DNA of 64,000 nucleotides from assembly GCA_003164495.1 (NCBI GenBank), contig PLTN01000162.1, positions 1 to 64,000 on the forward strand, written 5' to 3'. A model generated the notes under the pieces. The model ran no database searches, had not been told where the DNA came from, and saw only the letters and a list, made by a program, of their open reading frames with translations. Positions within the stretch are counted from its first letter, which is position 1. The number at the start of each line of letters is the position of its first letter. This document shows positions 9,301 through 16,258 of the stretch, piece after piece. Made by a program: the position numbers and the translations under genes. The DNA comes from Vulcanimicrobiota bacterium. Its GTDB lineage: Bacteria; Vulcanimicrobiota; Vulcanimicrobiia; Vulcanimicrobiales; Vulcanimicrobiaceae.

Positions 9301-10441
9301 ATCGATCACGGTTCCGTGCAATCGCGTAGACGTAATGCCCCTTGGCCGCGATACTCCTCGCGAAGCCGGGATCGTCGCTGTTCATGACGATGATCATCGG
9401 ACGCATAGCGCGACTGAGTTCGCGAGCGGCATCGTCCGTCCGCGCAACGATTGTTCGCAGCCGATGCGATTCACGGACTTCCGCCGGCAGCATAGAGAGC
9501 GCGCTCCAAAGGAACGCGCTGGCCTCTTCGTTCGTCGACGAGTGAACGGTCAGCACCGATGCTGGGGCCTTCAACCACGCGTGCACGCATGTCGCCTCGT
9601 CGTCGCGCCCGGCAAGCAGCACCGCCTCGGGGAGCGGTGGTACCGTCGCGAGCGAGAAACGCTCCCACGCTTCCTTTAGCGACTCGATGCCGGTGCGTGG
9701 AACTTTCCCGATCCGTTCCGCAAGCCAGAGCTGCACGCCCGGATGCTCGTCGAGCCAGTGAACTAAATCGTCGACATCGAGCGCCATCACGTCCGCGAAG
9801 ACCCGCCGCGCGCGCTGCCGCGCGATCCAGACGTCCTTCCCCGGCCAATTCCGCATTACAACGAAGACGAACGACATCGCTTGACGCGTCTCGGGATCGA
9901 GCGCTTCTTCTCGCTTCTTGAAGTCACCGTCGGCCTTCTTGTCGATGCCGCTGTTGACCGTCAGCTCCCAGCCGGACTTCCCGATCGGCACGCGATTCGC
10001 TACGGCGCGCGGGGAATCGCACGTCCCGTCCCATCCGCCGGCCTGCGTGCTCTCTCCAGCTGGGAAATGTCTCATGACGTCCGGACCGGCCCCAGCAAGG
10101 ACGAGCCGGTCGATAAGCTCCGGAAGACCGCTGCGCCCGTCAAGGCGGTTGGCCCATTCGAGGAGATCGCCGCTGTTGATCAGCCGAAACGGCTGTCCGT
10201 CAGCCAGCGCCGGCTCCTGAGCATTCGCAGCAGCCAGACTCGCTTGCTCGCCGGTGAAGCGAACGCCACCGTTTTCGAGCGCCTTCGTGAGGGCGTCGAC
10301 GCTGTTTGCGATCGGCGTGCGAGCTCCGCGCTCGAAGTCGGCCACGGTCGAAATCGCCGTTTGGGCTTCTTCAGCGAGTCGTCGCTGCGACCACGCCAGG
10401 AGTGCGCGGCCTGCGCGGCAGGTTTCAGGAGCGAGGCTCAT
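6368..10441 (-). CDS. XRE-HTH / PD-(D/E)XK-like giant defence-type protein
   Basis: This is a 1357-aa multidomain protein. Residues 7-62 are a Cro/C1-type HTH (GRALLAWSQRRLAEEAQTAI). Residues about 130-200 have a restriction-endonuclease-like core: GGWDG (Asp138), then WEL (Glu159), then KK at 168-169 and a KR at 176-177, in the order D-E-K. Residues about 230-480 resemble an NTPase or STAND module but show no clear Walker A. The remaining 850 residues are helical and repeat-like, as expected of a target sensor. Fusing its own repressor-type HTH to a nuclease and sensor suggests an autoregulated single-gene defence protein. The nuclease fold is fairly likely; the target and trigger are unknown. 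Confidence 0.8.
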   Translation of the reverse strand: MSLAPETCRAGRALLAWSQRRLAEEAQTAISTVADFERGARTPIANSVDALTKALENGGVRFTGEQASLAAANAQEPALADGQPFRLINSGDLLEWANRLDGRSGLPELIDRLVLAGAGPDVMRHFPAGESTQAGGWDGTCDSPRAVANRVPIGKSGWELTVNSGIDKKADGDFKKREEALDPETRQAMSFVFVVMRNWPGKDVWIARQRARRVFADVMALDVDDLVHWLDEHPGVQLWLAERIGKVPRTGIESLKEAWERFSLATVPPLPEAVLLAGRDDEATCVHAWLKAPASVLTVHSSTNEEASAFLWSALSMLPAEVRESHRLRTIVARTDDAARELSRAMRPMIIVMNSDDPGFARSIAAKGHYVYAIARNRDRSGVDVTLGPVHRYELEEALMAGVRESGVGVDLLRISRSRGEARSLAKRAGGSVSVLRRILATQTMPPPSWVGTTSKGVLSALLLAGAWDESYEGDRALIERLATQPYDHVARELEPLTAGIDAPVIRSGTKLRWVSRLDAWFFLAPALTKSDLDAFFDGAEVALREFDPRFDDVDRSRMIAYGERKPGHSHEVRAGLAEALDVMAVHPEEAPPNLHIDSRVEGFVRGLLDHADAALWWSLRAEFPALAEAAPDQFLDALDASLDAHDAPVSVLLKSDGGVFSRDYISDLTSALERLAWAPAYFARAVAVLARLAERDTRDNRQGNRPTATLRQIFLPWTPQTYVSLEDRLTCLDMMRSDANRAAWDLMLSILPKGGGDHSSYSSQLIWRRVEEDAQEFPTQKLLQRSANEVFERLLADVGSDVERWSDFFKNVVGLTHGQQERMARAFLDVAREIVDERTRVDAREFVRGVLNRHRESSSTWWAMPEPVLGLLQEAFDLLAPTSLVERDGWVFANYPKPPVTNAGHDLYKMLALNDENRLRVARELIEAADIELIFEMASAVENPVALGTALMKTGLDDPVRPAIVDRACRSEDYKLREFGRGLVLGAVEVLGSEWAAGLVRDAVTAGWSAEAIAVILRGMPFDTVTIRVASEAGETVDDAYWKSVPWMFMMHASPADRVVAVKELLRVDRPVEAVALIGQTGPKDFPSSLQLRAMEAASSQIGSVRGGNDSSMLGHYCGLILDRLEADPSIDRVALFGLEWTYYGFLQNSGREPKLLETGLAESPDFFLTVVSSIYRGDDDGTATATDEDPERRAALATQSYMLLDSWKRVPGSDEDGQIDGAALMAWVNAVRAGAAVAKRSAIVDQQIGTILAAAKPDGNGEWPPKAVRDTIERAKSREIERGVELGVRNGRGVTTRGPLDGGELERGEKRRFEDLAKRYAITAPRTAAVLRAIAKSYGIDGVYMDQISGSIGGV

Positions 10442-10449
10442 CTCAGGTC

Positions 10450-10479
10450 ATATTAAACAACTGACATACGCTTTGTCAA
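10450..10479 (-). promoter_or_regulatory. Sigma-70-like promoter, probable leaderless start
   Basis: On the minus strand a perfect TTGACA (10,479-10,474) is followed after 18 bp by TAATAT (10,455-10,450). Transcription would start near 10,443, essentially at the ATG at 10,441, so the giant HTH gene is probably read from a leaderless mRNA. A GTCAGTTG octamer occurs twice across this promoter (overlapping the -35 box and within the spacer) and is a candidate operator for the protein's own HTH. Confidence 0.6.
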
Positions 10480-10657
10480 CTGACTGTCTGGGGCCCCGGG
10501 GGCCTTTTCGGAGAAAGGCCGTCTTCTAGTCCATAACAAGTAAGCACTTTTCATGCCGGTCCGAACTTCGACTAATAACGACTGTATCACGCACGCCACG
10601 CGCGAAGAACGCAATGCGAGAAGCAGTACAGCTGTCCGCGGAGAGGCGAATTGAATA

Positions 10658-11602
10658 GTGGCTGACGTTCATCTGCATCACGAAGGCTATCCGTCGAAAA
10701 CGAATGCTGTCGTTCGAATCGACGAATCACGTATTCACGTGTCGGCCATTGCGACGGCGCCCGCAGTCATTATCCCGTTCGAAGTGCTCGAGCATATCGG
10801 TGATGCAGCGTTACGGCCGGCGTCGCAAATGCTACTGAGCGTTGGCGGCAGAATCTCGCATCGTAGTGATCCAACGGGCATCGCGCACGGCGTGATGATC
10901 CCGCAGCAACTCGTCACGACGTCTGAGCGGAACCTCGTCGTTCCCATGTCGACTGCTCAACTAGAGCTGATCGATGCCGAGCGCGATCCAGCGTCGTTTA
11001 CACTATATCTATGGCTCAACGCATTGGCGGATATGAAGCAATCCTTCATTCCGCGCGAGAACATCGACGATCGACACCTCGTGACCGTTTCGTCCGGTCA
11101 AAATCCGACATACGTGAAGATCGACGCTGAGCACTGGCTGCGCCTTTTAGCCGAACTCGGAAGCGATCATCGGAGGCTTCTGGAGCTGCCCTCAGTCGCG
11201 CTCCGAAACGATACGTCGAACTGGGCTGAATGCACAGTCGAGCTGCAAGCGGCATCACTCGCTTGGCGCCGACGTGAATACCGCGAGGTTGCATCGAAGT
11301 GCCGGCTCGTGATCGAAGGCCTCACAACGATCTTGGGCTCGCAATTTGCGGTCGCGCGCGGCGAGAAAGGCATGGAAGAGTGGGGCAAAGCAATCGGAAA
11401 TGTTTTGAACAATCGATGGAAAGACGCGACCGGCGGTGACCGCTCAGCGGACGGCGAGTTGCTCGTGTCTTTGATGTATGCGGCTTTTCGATGGTCTTCG
11501 GCCTCTCATCACTTCGGCGGATTCGCATTTGACAAACGAACTGCGAGTTTGTCGCTCGCGCTCGCTACCGATCTGTACATTTTCGTAGCGGGGCTCGTTT
11601 GA
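10658..11602 (+). CDS. Hypothetical protein with HEPN-like C-terminal motif
   Basis: This 314-aa protein starts at GTG 10,658. The N-terminal half is mixed alpha/beta with no known domain. The C-terminal 120 residues are helical and contain RWSSASHH, which fits the R-x4-6-H active-site motif of HEPN ribonucleases in a helix near the C-terminus. The next gene starts 69 bp downstream on the same strand, so the two look like a pair. HEPN assignment is tentative, because one short motif in a helical context is weak evidence. The upstream gap (10,480-10,657) holds a partial copy of the 47-bp repeat. Confidence 0.6.
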   Translation: MADVHLHHEGYPSKTNAVVRIDESRIHVSAIATAPAVIIPFEVLEHIGDAALRPASQMLLSVGGRISHRSDPTGIAHGVMIPQQLVTTSERNLVVPMSTAQLELIDAERDPASFTLYLWLNALADMKQSFIPRENIDDRHLVTVSSGQNPTYVKIDAEHWLRLLAELGSDHRRLLELPSVALRNDTSNWAECTVELQAASLAWRRREYREVASKCRLVIEGLTTILGSQFAVARGEKGMEEWGKAIGNVLNNRWKDATGGDRSADGELLVSLMYAAFRWSSASHHFGGFAFDKRTASLSLALATDLYIFVAGLV

Positions 11603-11671
11603 CATCGACTCGATCGACTTCAGATTGCGCGACGTCGCGGCGAGTAAATCGAGAAATATGGAGGGTTGACG

Positions 11672-12568
11672 TTGACGGGAGCACCGAAGCCGGTCGAAGG
11701 CCAACGCCGTCTGTTTCGTAAGGGCGAAAGCTTAAGCACGCAGGCACAACTCGGGATGTTCGGCTACGACGACTATTTGATCGCAAGCGGTTTTCAAAGC
11801 GCCGCCCAGATCTTGGCTGCGTCGTTAAAAGAAGGCGGCCCGCATCCCCACTTGCTCGTTTATCCGCTCGTCTTCGCTTACCGGCAATTCGTTGAGTTGA
11901 TGTTGAAGCACATCGTTCGAAGCATGCAGAGTTTCGCGACATTCCCAAATAATATCAAAGTCGACGCAGCAATGAGCGCTCATGCGATTGAGCCACTCAT
12001 CGAATTGATCGCGGGGGGAATGGAAGCGGTGGATCCGCAGCTGGCCCAATCTGAGGAGATGAGAGTTTTAAAAGGTCGAATCAGCGAGTTCCATGAGATG
12101 GATCCCGGTTCTTACGCTTTCCGGTACACGCGCGATAAAAGAGGCAAGCGATACAACGAGCCAAACACGACCTTTGACCTCGCGTCCTTCGCGGCTGAGA
12201 TGGAAGAAGTGGCGGCGCTCCTCTACGATCTCTCGGAATGGTCTGTCGAGTCGAACGCCACCGTCCTTGAGGCGTGGGCCGGCGCTGTGGACCGAGCGCT
12301 ACGTAAGAAGCGTGAGGTCGACGTTTTGTCCGGCGGTAGGAAGTTGTACTCGATGGTGCATGGACCGACTGCGGAATGGTCGCTCAATGGAGATTCTCGC
12401 TGGGCGACAGCGCATCTGCTCGGCGACAAGCTCGTGCACGTCGAACTCTGGGATAAAGCTGATGTTGAGAGTTTCCACGTTGAGCGGTTCACGCCGGCTG
12501 CCGACGACGCCGGAGTAATCGCGCTCGCTACTGAAACGATCTGGACGTACTTGAAGCGCGCCGATTAA
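11672..12568 (+). CDS. Hypothetical protein paired with 10,658 gene
   Basis: This protein of about 298 aa is unrecognised. TTG at 11,672 is chosen because GGAGGG ends six bases upstream; the in-frame TTG at 11,666 abuts that site and cannot be served by it. Residues about 60-90 (YPLVFAYRQFVELMLKHIV) and the region after them look like the helical core seen in HEPN-like abortive-infection proteins, but no R-x4-6-H is obvious. It probably works with the preceding gene. Its convergent neighbour is an Mrr-like nuclease. Confidence 0.65.
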   Translation: MTGAPKPVEGQRRLFRKGESLSTQAQLGMFGYDDYLIASGFQSAAQILAASLKEGGPHPHLLVYPLVFAYRQFVELMLKHIVRSMQSFATFPNNIKVDAAMSAHAIEPLIELIAGGMEAVDPQLAQSEEMRVLKGRISEFHEMDPGSYAFRYTRDKRGKRYNEPNTTFDLASFAAEMEEVAALLYDLSEWSVESNATVLEAWAGAVDRALRKKREVDVLSGGRKLYSMVHGPTAEWSLNGDSRWATAHLLGDKLVHVELWDKADVESFHVERFTPAADDAGVIALATETIWTYLKRAD

Positions 12569-12696
12569 TTGCGGCCGCTTTCGTGTTTGGATATAGGCAG
12601 CAATGCTAAAGTATGCTTCATTTTGATGGATTATTAGCGCTGACGAAAAGAACCGAGCATACTGACGTCGCGTTTGCTTCGCGCGGCTCGCAGTGC

Positions 12697-13293
12697 TCAC
12701 GCAGATATCGTTGTCGGCTGCGCGTGGCAGTCGCAGCTACAGTCGCCGGAACAGTCAGCGTGACGGCCGGCTGAGCAGGCTGCTCGCATGACTTTCATGG
12801 CGAGGTTCTCGGAAAATGGCGGTAGCGTCTCTGCCAGGCCAACGTAAGCGCGCCCTTTTAGCTGCATGACGAACGATGTCAGGGTCGCGTCGGCATTAAG
12901 ACGAACGTTGATGATGTCCTCGGCCTCTGCAATTCGCTCGGCGCCGCTCTGTAGCTCCATCGGTGAGACGACGATGCCCCCGAGGGCACCCGTATCGTGT
13001 ATGCGATAGGCGATCGCAGCGAGCGCTTCTTGTTTGAGCTTCGAGGTCGTGTAGCGGCGGCATTCGACGACGTAGAACATGCCCTCGTTGTTAGCAAGAA
13101 ACGCTACTCCGTCGAGCTCCCATGAGGTAACCGTACCGTCGACCTGTTGCTTGCCCTCAACGCGATCGAGGCCAAAGTCCGTAGCGAAGCGGTCGAGCAG
13201 CTTTTGGGCAATCTCTTCATATCGCTCGGCATTCGCCTGGCGGGTTGGTACGGGTGTCGACCGCTCGTCGGGCCCCTGCGGAAGTTGCGTCAT
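12697..13293 (-). CDS. Mrr-like PD-(D/E)XK endonuclease with Cys-rich tail
   Basis: This 198-aa protein has a restriction-endonuclease-like core. A helix at 20-40 precedes WELDGVAFL (Asp61) and a hydrophobic strand with YVVECRR (Glu77, then Arg79 where Lys is usual), followed by a helix rich in Lys and Gln and IVVSP. This layout matches the Mrr_cat family, which cuts foreign or modified DNA. The last 30 residues hold a cluster of Cys and His (CSGDCSCDCH) that could bind a metal. Arg in place of the catalytic Lys leaves activity uncertain. It lies convergent to the 11,672 gene. Confidence 0.7.
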   Translation of the reverse strand: MTQLPQGPDERSTPVPTRQANAERYEEIAQKLLDRFATDFGLDRVEGKQQVDGTVTSWELDGVAFLANNEGMFYVVECRRYTTSKLKQEALAAIAYRIHDTGALGGIVVSPMELQSGAERIAEAEDIINVRLNADATLTSFVMQLKGRAYVGLAETLPPFSENLAMKVMRAACSAGRHADCSGDCSCDCHAQPTTISA

Positions 13294-13398
13294 GGATGGC
13301 TGCTTCGACGCGGAGGTCGGTTTTGTTCACCTGGTGCGCGCGTCGGTCCGCGGTTACACGTTCGGATGCCCATTGGCTCGAAACCACCTAACCCACAA

Positions 13399-13423
13399 AG
13401 GCACTTCCGCTCCGGGAGTGCCT
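13399..13423 (+). terminator. Hairpin, terminator-like without T-run
   Basis: Arms of 10 bases (AGGCACTTCC and GGGAGTGCCT, one G-T pair) enclose a 5-base loop. No T-run follows on the plus strand. It could be the remains of a terminator or part of the structured RNA that follows. Confidence 0.35.
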
Positions 13424-13480
13424 GTATCAGGAAAGACCGCGCTCGTCTGACCAAGCTATTTAGCAGGCTTAGCTGCCCAT

Positions 13481-13620
13481 CGTTCTGCCCACCAACAGGA
13501 CGGTACTACCTGAGCCTACCCGTGCTGGACAGGCTCGGCCAAATATGGAACGATACTCCCCAGCACTAGGCGGACTATCTGATACGGACGTAAGCGAGTT
13601 CGATTCTCGTTGGCGCACCA
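13481..13620 (+). other. tRNA- or tmRNA-like structured 3' end
   Basis: A stem at 13,481-13,502 is followed by an H-type pseudoknot: GAGCCT (13,512-13,517) pairs with AGGCTC (13,531-13,536), and GTGCTGG in its loop pairs with CCAGCAC at 13,560-13,566. Then comes a T-arm with GCGAG, loop TTCGATT and CTCGT, followed by TGGCGCACCA. Pseudoknots before a T-arm and CCA are the layout of tmRNA. However, no U70 for alanine identity, no tag ORF and no convincing 5' half are found. A tRNA 3' fragment left by island integration is the other reading. Confidence 0.4.
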
Positions 13621-13900
13621 CTCAGACCCGCTACAGCGGCGTTTTTCATTGATACGGTGACGGGCGTCCGGAATCCGCGCTCCTGCCGTCCGCGCTGCCC
13701 GCAACCCGTTCGAGCACTGAGCGCTCTGACGGAGTCCGCGTCTGCCAGCGTTGAGTCGATCACGCTGAGCGAGTTCAGGACCCGTGAAATCGACCGACGC
13801 GGCTACCGAATGGCTACCGCGGTGGAGGGCACCCCAAAAACTACGCCAGCGGGACCACAATTTCGAGCCGCCTAAACGGCCCGAACGAAAGGAGGTCCCC

Positions 13901-14167
13901 ATGGCCCGCAAACGCCAGTCCCCCGAGTCGATCGCGAAGGTCCTACGGCAAGCCGAATCCGGCATTCCGATCGCCGAACTCGCCCGCAAAACCGGCGTCC
14001 ACGAGAACACGATCCATCTCTGGAAAAAGAAATACGGCGCGCTCGGTACGCCTGAGATTCGCGAGATCAACGAATTGCGTGACGAGAATACGCGACTCAA
14101 GCGGCTCGTCGCTGATCTGACGCTCGACAAAGTCATGCTCCAAGACGTGCTCTCAAAAAAGCTCTGA
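13901..14167 (+). CDS. IS3-family transposase OrfA
   Basis: This 88-aa protein has an N-terminal HTH of the IS3/IS911 OrfA type (ESIAKVLRQAESGIPIAELA, then NTIHLWKKKYG), followed by a leucine-zipper-like coiled coil (LRDENTRLKRLVADLTLDK) ending in MLQDVLSKKL. OrfA binds the IS ends and is fused to OrfB by ribosomal slippage. AAAGGAGG lies eight bases before the ATG at 13,901, which excludes the longer frame. The gene is intact, but its partner orfB is broken. Confidence 0.88.
   Translation: MARKRQSPESIAKVLRQAESGIPIAELARKTGVHENTIHLWKKKYGALGTPEIREINELRDENTRLKRLVADLTLDKVMLQDVLSKKL
14155..14161 (+). promoter_or_regulatory. Programmed -1 frameshift site
   Basis: The heptamer A AAA AAG lies in the orfA frame four codons before its end (TCA AAA AAG CTC TGA). 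Slipping back one base puts ribosomes into the orfB frame (GCT CTG AAG CCG), as in functional IS3-family elements. Confidence 0.75.
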
Positions 14168-14465
14168 AGCCGGCCAAGCAGCGCGTGTTGGCCGGCGAGC
14201 TTCAGGAAGATTACGGCGCAAGCCAAAGGCGCATTTGCGAGACGATGCGATTCAATCGCAAGTCGATGTAATATAAGCCCAAGATCGGCGTTATCTCGTC
14301 TGTATCGCCTAGAAGGTCTAAGTTTTATGCGCAAAAGGCCCGAAGCGCCGGCGCAAATCCGCGGTGATGCGCGTTCGCATCGCGCCAACGCAGGCAAATC
14401 ATGTCTGGTGCATGGACTTCATGCATGATCGTCTAGTGAACCAAGTTCCTGGAAGCAACCGGCGA
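14162..14465 (+). pseudogene. Broken IS3-family OrfB (DDE transposase) remnant
   Basis: In the -1 frame the start of OrfB is clear (LKPAKQRVLAGELQEDYGAS, then RRICETMRFNRKSM) but ends at TAA after about 35 residues. After a gap, another frame resumes with KRRRKSAVMRVRI, then QANHVWCMDFMHDRL, which is the first catalytic Asp segment of the rve/DDE domain (normally W-MDF--DRL). Nothing of the later Asp and Glu segments is found. Internal deletion plus frameshift makes this a non-functional fragment. Confidence 0.75.
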
Positions 14466-14498
14466 TGTAGATGATGACGCGGAACGCTCTCCATCGAG

Positions 14499-15287
14499 CT
14501 AAGCTGATGGGCACTTTGCCCCGCCCTCGTCGACCGACCATTGACGCAATTGCCGTTCAAGATCTTCGCGACGCTCTGCAAACTGCGCCTTACGGTGACC
14601 ATTGTTGCCGGAAGGATGAGGAAAGCCGATGAGCACTCGACCCCTATCGATCAGTCCTTGATCAATAAGATGACATACGCCCGTTGACGCTGACATCCCG
14701 AGCGGCACTATCAACGCATTCGGTGCTGCGATCAATCGAGGTGCGAGTAGCACATCAATCATTTCACGGAAAAGCCTGGTTTTCGGGAGGTCGACCGTGC
14801 CGCCGAAGTTGCGATTTTCGGGACCCTTAAACACCGGATATACGAGCGCGGAGGTTGCGGCAATTCCTGCTTCGTCATTCTTGTTGAATAGTAAGAGCGA
14901 ACTATCAACATCGAAGATTCGATGTAAACCGATCTCGTCAAGCATCTTGCAAAGATTCGCACGCATCTGACCTCCGAACGCCACCTCGGACCTCAGCATC
15001 CGGCCAAATACTACTGCATCATCGCGTTCAGCAGCCTCGGTTTCACGATAAAGTTTTGCCGAGAGCTGTAGCTGAGCGAGTCCGGGAGTTAGACCCACGA
15101 AAACGATGCAGCTGCCGGACTCCGGAAATCCACCGAGCGGAGCGAAGAAAACGCGGTATTGGCCCTGGGAGGCAAGCAGAAATCGTTCTGCGAGGAGATC
15201 GCACTTTTGAAAGGATAGCGGGTCGTAAGACTTCCAAAGCCCGCTAAGGCGCTGCTCTGCAAAGGGCCCGTTCTGTGCGCGCATCAC
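14499..15287 (-). CDS. Uracil-DNA glycosylase superfamily-like protein
   Basis: This 262-aa soluble protein has the layout of the UDG superfamily. A hydrophobic strand ends in VGLTPG (about residues 64-69) in place of motif A, a second strand ends in IVPLGMSAS, and FPHPSGNNGH near the C-terminus fits motif B (HPS). Such enzymes flip out and excise uracil or related bases from DNA. The water-activating Asp or Asn of motif A is not obvious, so chemistry is uncertain. It follows the broken IS and belongs to the accessory region. Assignment rests on motif order rather than on strong identity. Confidence 0.6.
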   Translation of the reverse strand: MMRAQNGPFAEQRLSGLWKSYDPLSFQKCDLLAERFLLASQGQYRVFFAPLGGFPESGSCIVFVGLTPGLAQLQLSAKLYRETEAAERDDAVVFGRMLRSEVAFGGQMRANLCKMLDEIGLHRIFDVDSSLLLFNKNDEAGIAATSALVYPVFKGPENRNFGGTVDLPKTRLFREMIDVLLAPRLIAAPNALIVPLGMSASTGVCHLIDQGLIDRGRVLIGFPHPSGNNGHRKAQFAERREDLERQLRQWSVDEGGAKCPSA

Positions 15288-15343
15288 GCAAACCGATGCT
15301 TATACCAAGACGTTAGCGACTATCGGCGATGAGCGAGCCCGCG

Positions 15344-16030
15344 TTATCTTGGCGTGCTTTCCGGGCTGGGACCGGCGTAAGGCTGCGCGGGTAGGTACAC
15401 GTCGTGATCAACAAACACCACGAAGTTCTGCTTCGGCGTGATCGTGACGTCTTTTCCGTGCACGAAGTTGTGCGCGAAAAGGCCGAGTGGGCCAAGAAGC
15501 AAGTACGTTGCGATGGTCGCAGTACTCGAAGCCCCCTTTGTATCACCGGTTTCGCTCGCGTGATTCGTTTGAGAGAGTTTGATCTTCCCGCCATCTACCG
15601 CGTAGACCCAATCGATCGTAAACGCCAGCTTACCGCCGGATCCATTACCGGCGGAATGCTCTGCCGAGGTCACGGTGGCGTGCCCGTTCGCACCTGCGGC
15701 GATAAACAAGTAGCCTTTAACTACCACTGGCTTCCGAACCACAATGGCGATTTGGTCATCAACCTCTGCTGTCGCCGACGAAATCGGTTCAGCGAGTGAG
15801 ACCATGACCGTCGTGCCCCCAAGCAAATCTTCGCCGATCGGACTCGGCGCCGGCGAGGCCGGCAGAGACATAGACGAGGCGGCGCCCGTCGGCGGCGCTG
15901 GCACAGGGGCAACTGGATTCGGAGTATCTGTTGCCGTTTGAGCGTTTGCTACATTCAGGGATAGCAGAACGAGAACCATCGCTATCCGTGCCACCACGCA
16001 AGCACGTTCGAGTCGCAAGATTAGCTCCAT
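15344..16030 (-). CDS. Secreted or periplasmic hypothetical protein
   Basis: This protein of about 228 aa starts at 16,030 with a signal peptide (MELILRLERACVVARIAMVLVLLSLNV cut at ANA-Q; quoted in part), then a Pro/Ala/Ser-rich linker of 45 residues. A beta-rich domain (about 75-200) follows, with VMVSLAEPISS, a GYLFIAAGANGHATVTSA strand pair, VDGGKIKLSQ and a Gly-rich hydrophobic turn. Similar domains occur in cell-envelope proteins with unknown function. The open frame continues upstream to 16,258, but that part is a different protein (DUF1272), so the signal peptide marks the true start. Confidence 0.65.
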   Translation of the reverse strand: MELILRLERACVVARIAMVLVLLSLNVANAQTATDTPNPVAPVPAPPTGAASSMSLPASPAPSPIGEDLLGGTTVMVSLAEPISSATAEVDDQIAIVVRKPVVVKGYLFIAAGANGHATVTSAEHSAGNGSGGKLAFTIDWVYAVDGGKIKLSQTNHASETGDTKGASSTATIATYLLLGPLGLFAHNFVHGKDVTITPKQNFVVFVDHDVYLPAQPYAGPSPESTPR

Positions 16031-16099
16031 TTCCAAGGCTCCAGGCCATAATGGCTCCGGCGCCTCTTCCGTGTTTAGCAAGAGAACCGAGGGTCCCCC

Positions 16100-16258
16100 T
16101 GCTCTAGCCTGCCCCCCCGGCCGCCGCTCCGACCCTCGGGCGGCAATTTGCACGCACGTTCGGCAAAACGTGCACTCGAAGGTGCAGATCATCGCCTCCG
16201 GCGAGTCTGGTGGGAGATTACGATCGCAGCATTCGCAGTTGGCGCGCAGTTCAAGCAT
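16100..16258 (-). pseudogene. DUF1272 N-terminal fragment
   Basis: The N-terminus of this open frame (MLELRANCECCDRNLPPDSP, then EAMICTFECTFCRTC) is a clear match to the DUF1272 family of small Cys-rich, presumably zinc-binding proteins. After that point the second Cys pair (usually CPNCGG) is missing and the frame runs on, through Gly/Arg-rich residues, into the signal peptide of the next gene. A frameshift after residue 35 best explains this. A functional DUF1272 protein is unlikely. Confidence 0.65.

Larger units (their letters stand above)
13294..13900. other. Gap with structured sequence and island-edge signals
   Basis: No protein gene is supported in these 607 bases. They hold a 10-bp hairpin at 13,399-13,423, a run of stem-loops with a pseudoknot at 13,481-13,566, and a tRNA-like 3' end at 13,594-13,620. 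A ribosome-binding site (AAAGGAGG) for the IS3 orfA gene sits at the right end. Confidence 0.5.
13880..14470 (+). mobile_element. Degenerate IS3-family insertion sequence
   Basis: An intact orfA with its frameshift site is followed by a broken orfB that ends within about 300 bp, so the element is dead. The terminal inverted repeats were not identified, so both limits are approximate. It sits just right of the tRNA-like sequence, consistent with the edge of an acquired region. Confidence 0.7.

Noticed and set aside
13250-13620. Complete tmRNA gene (ssrA)
   Set aside because: The 3' half is suggestive, but there is no convincing tag ORF, no 5' acceptor with G3-U70 and the region overlaps the start of the Mrr-like gene. 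Kept only as a 3'-end-like structure.
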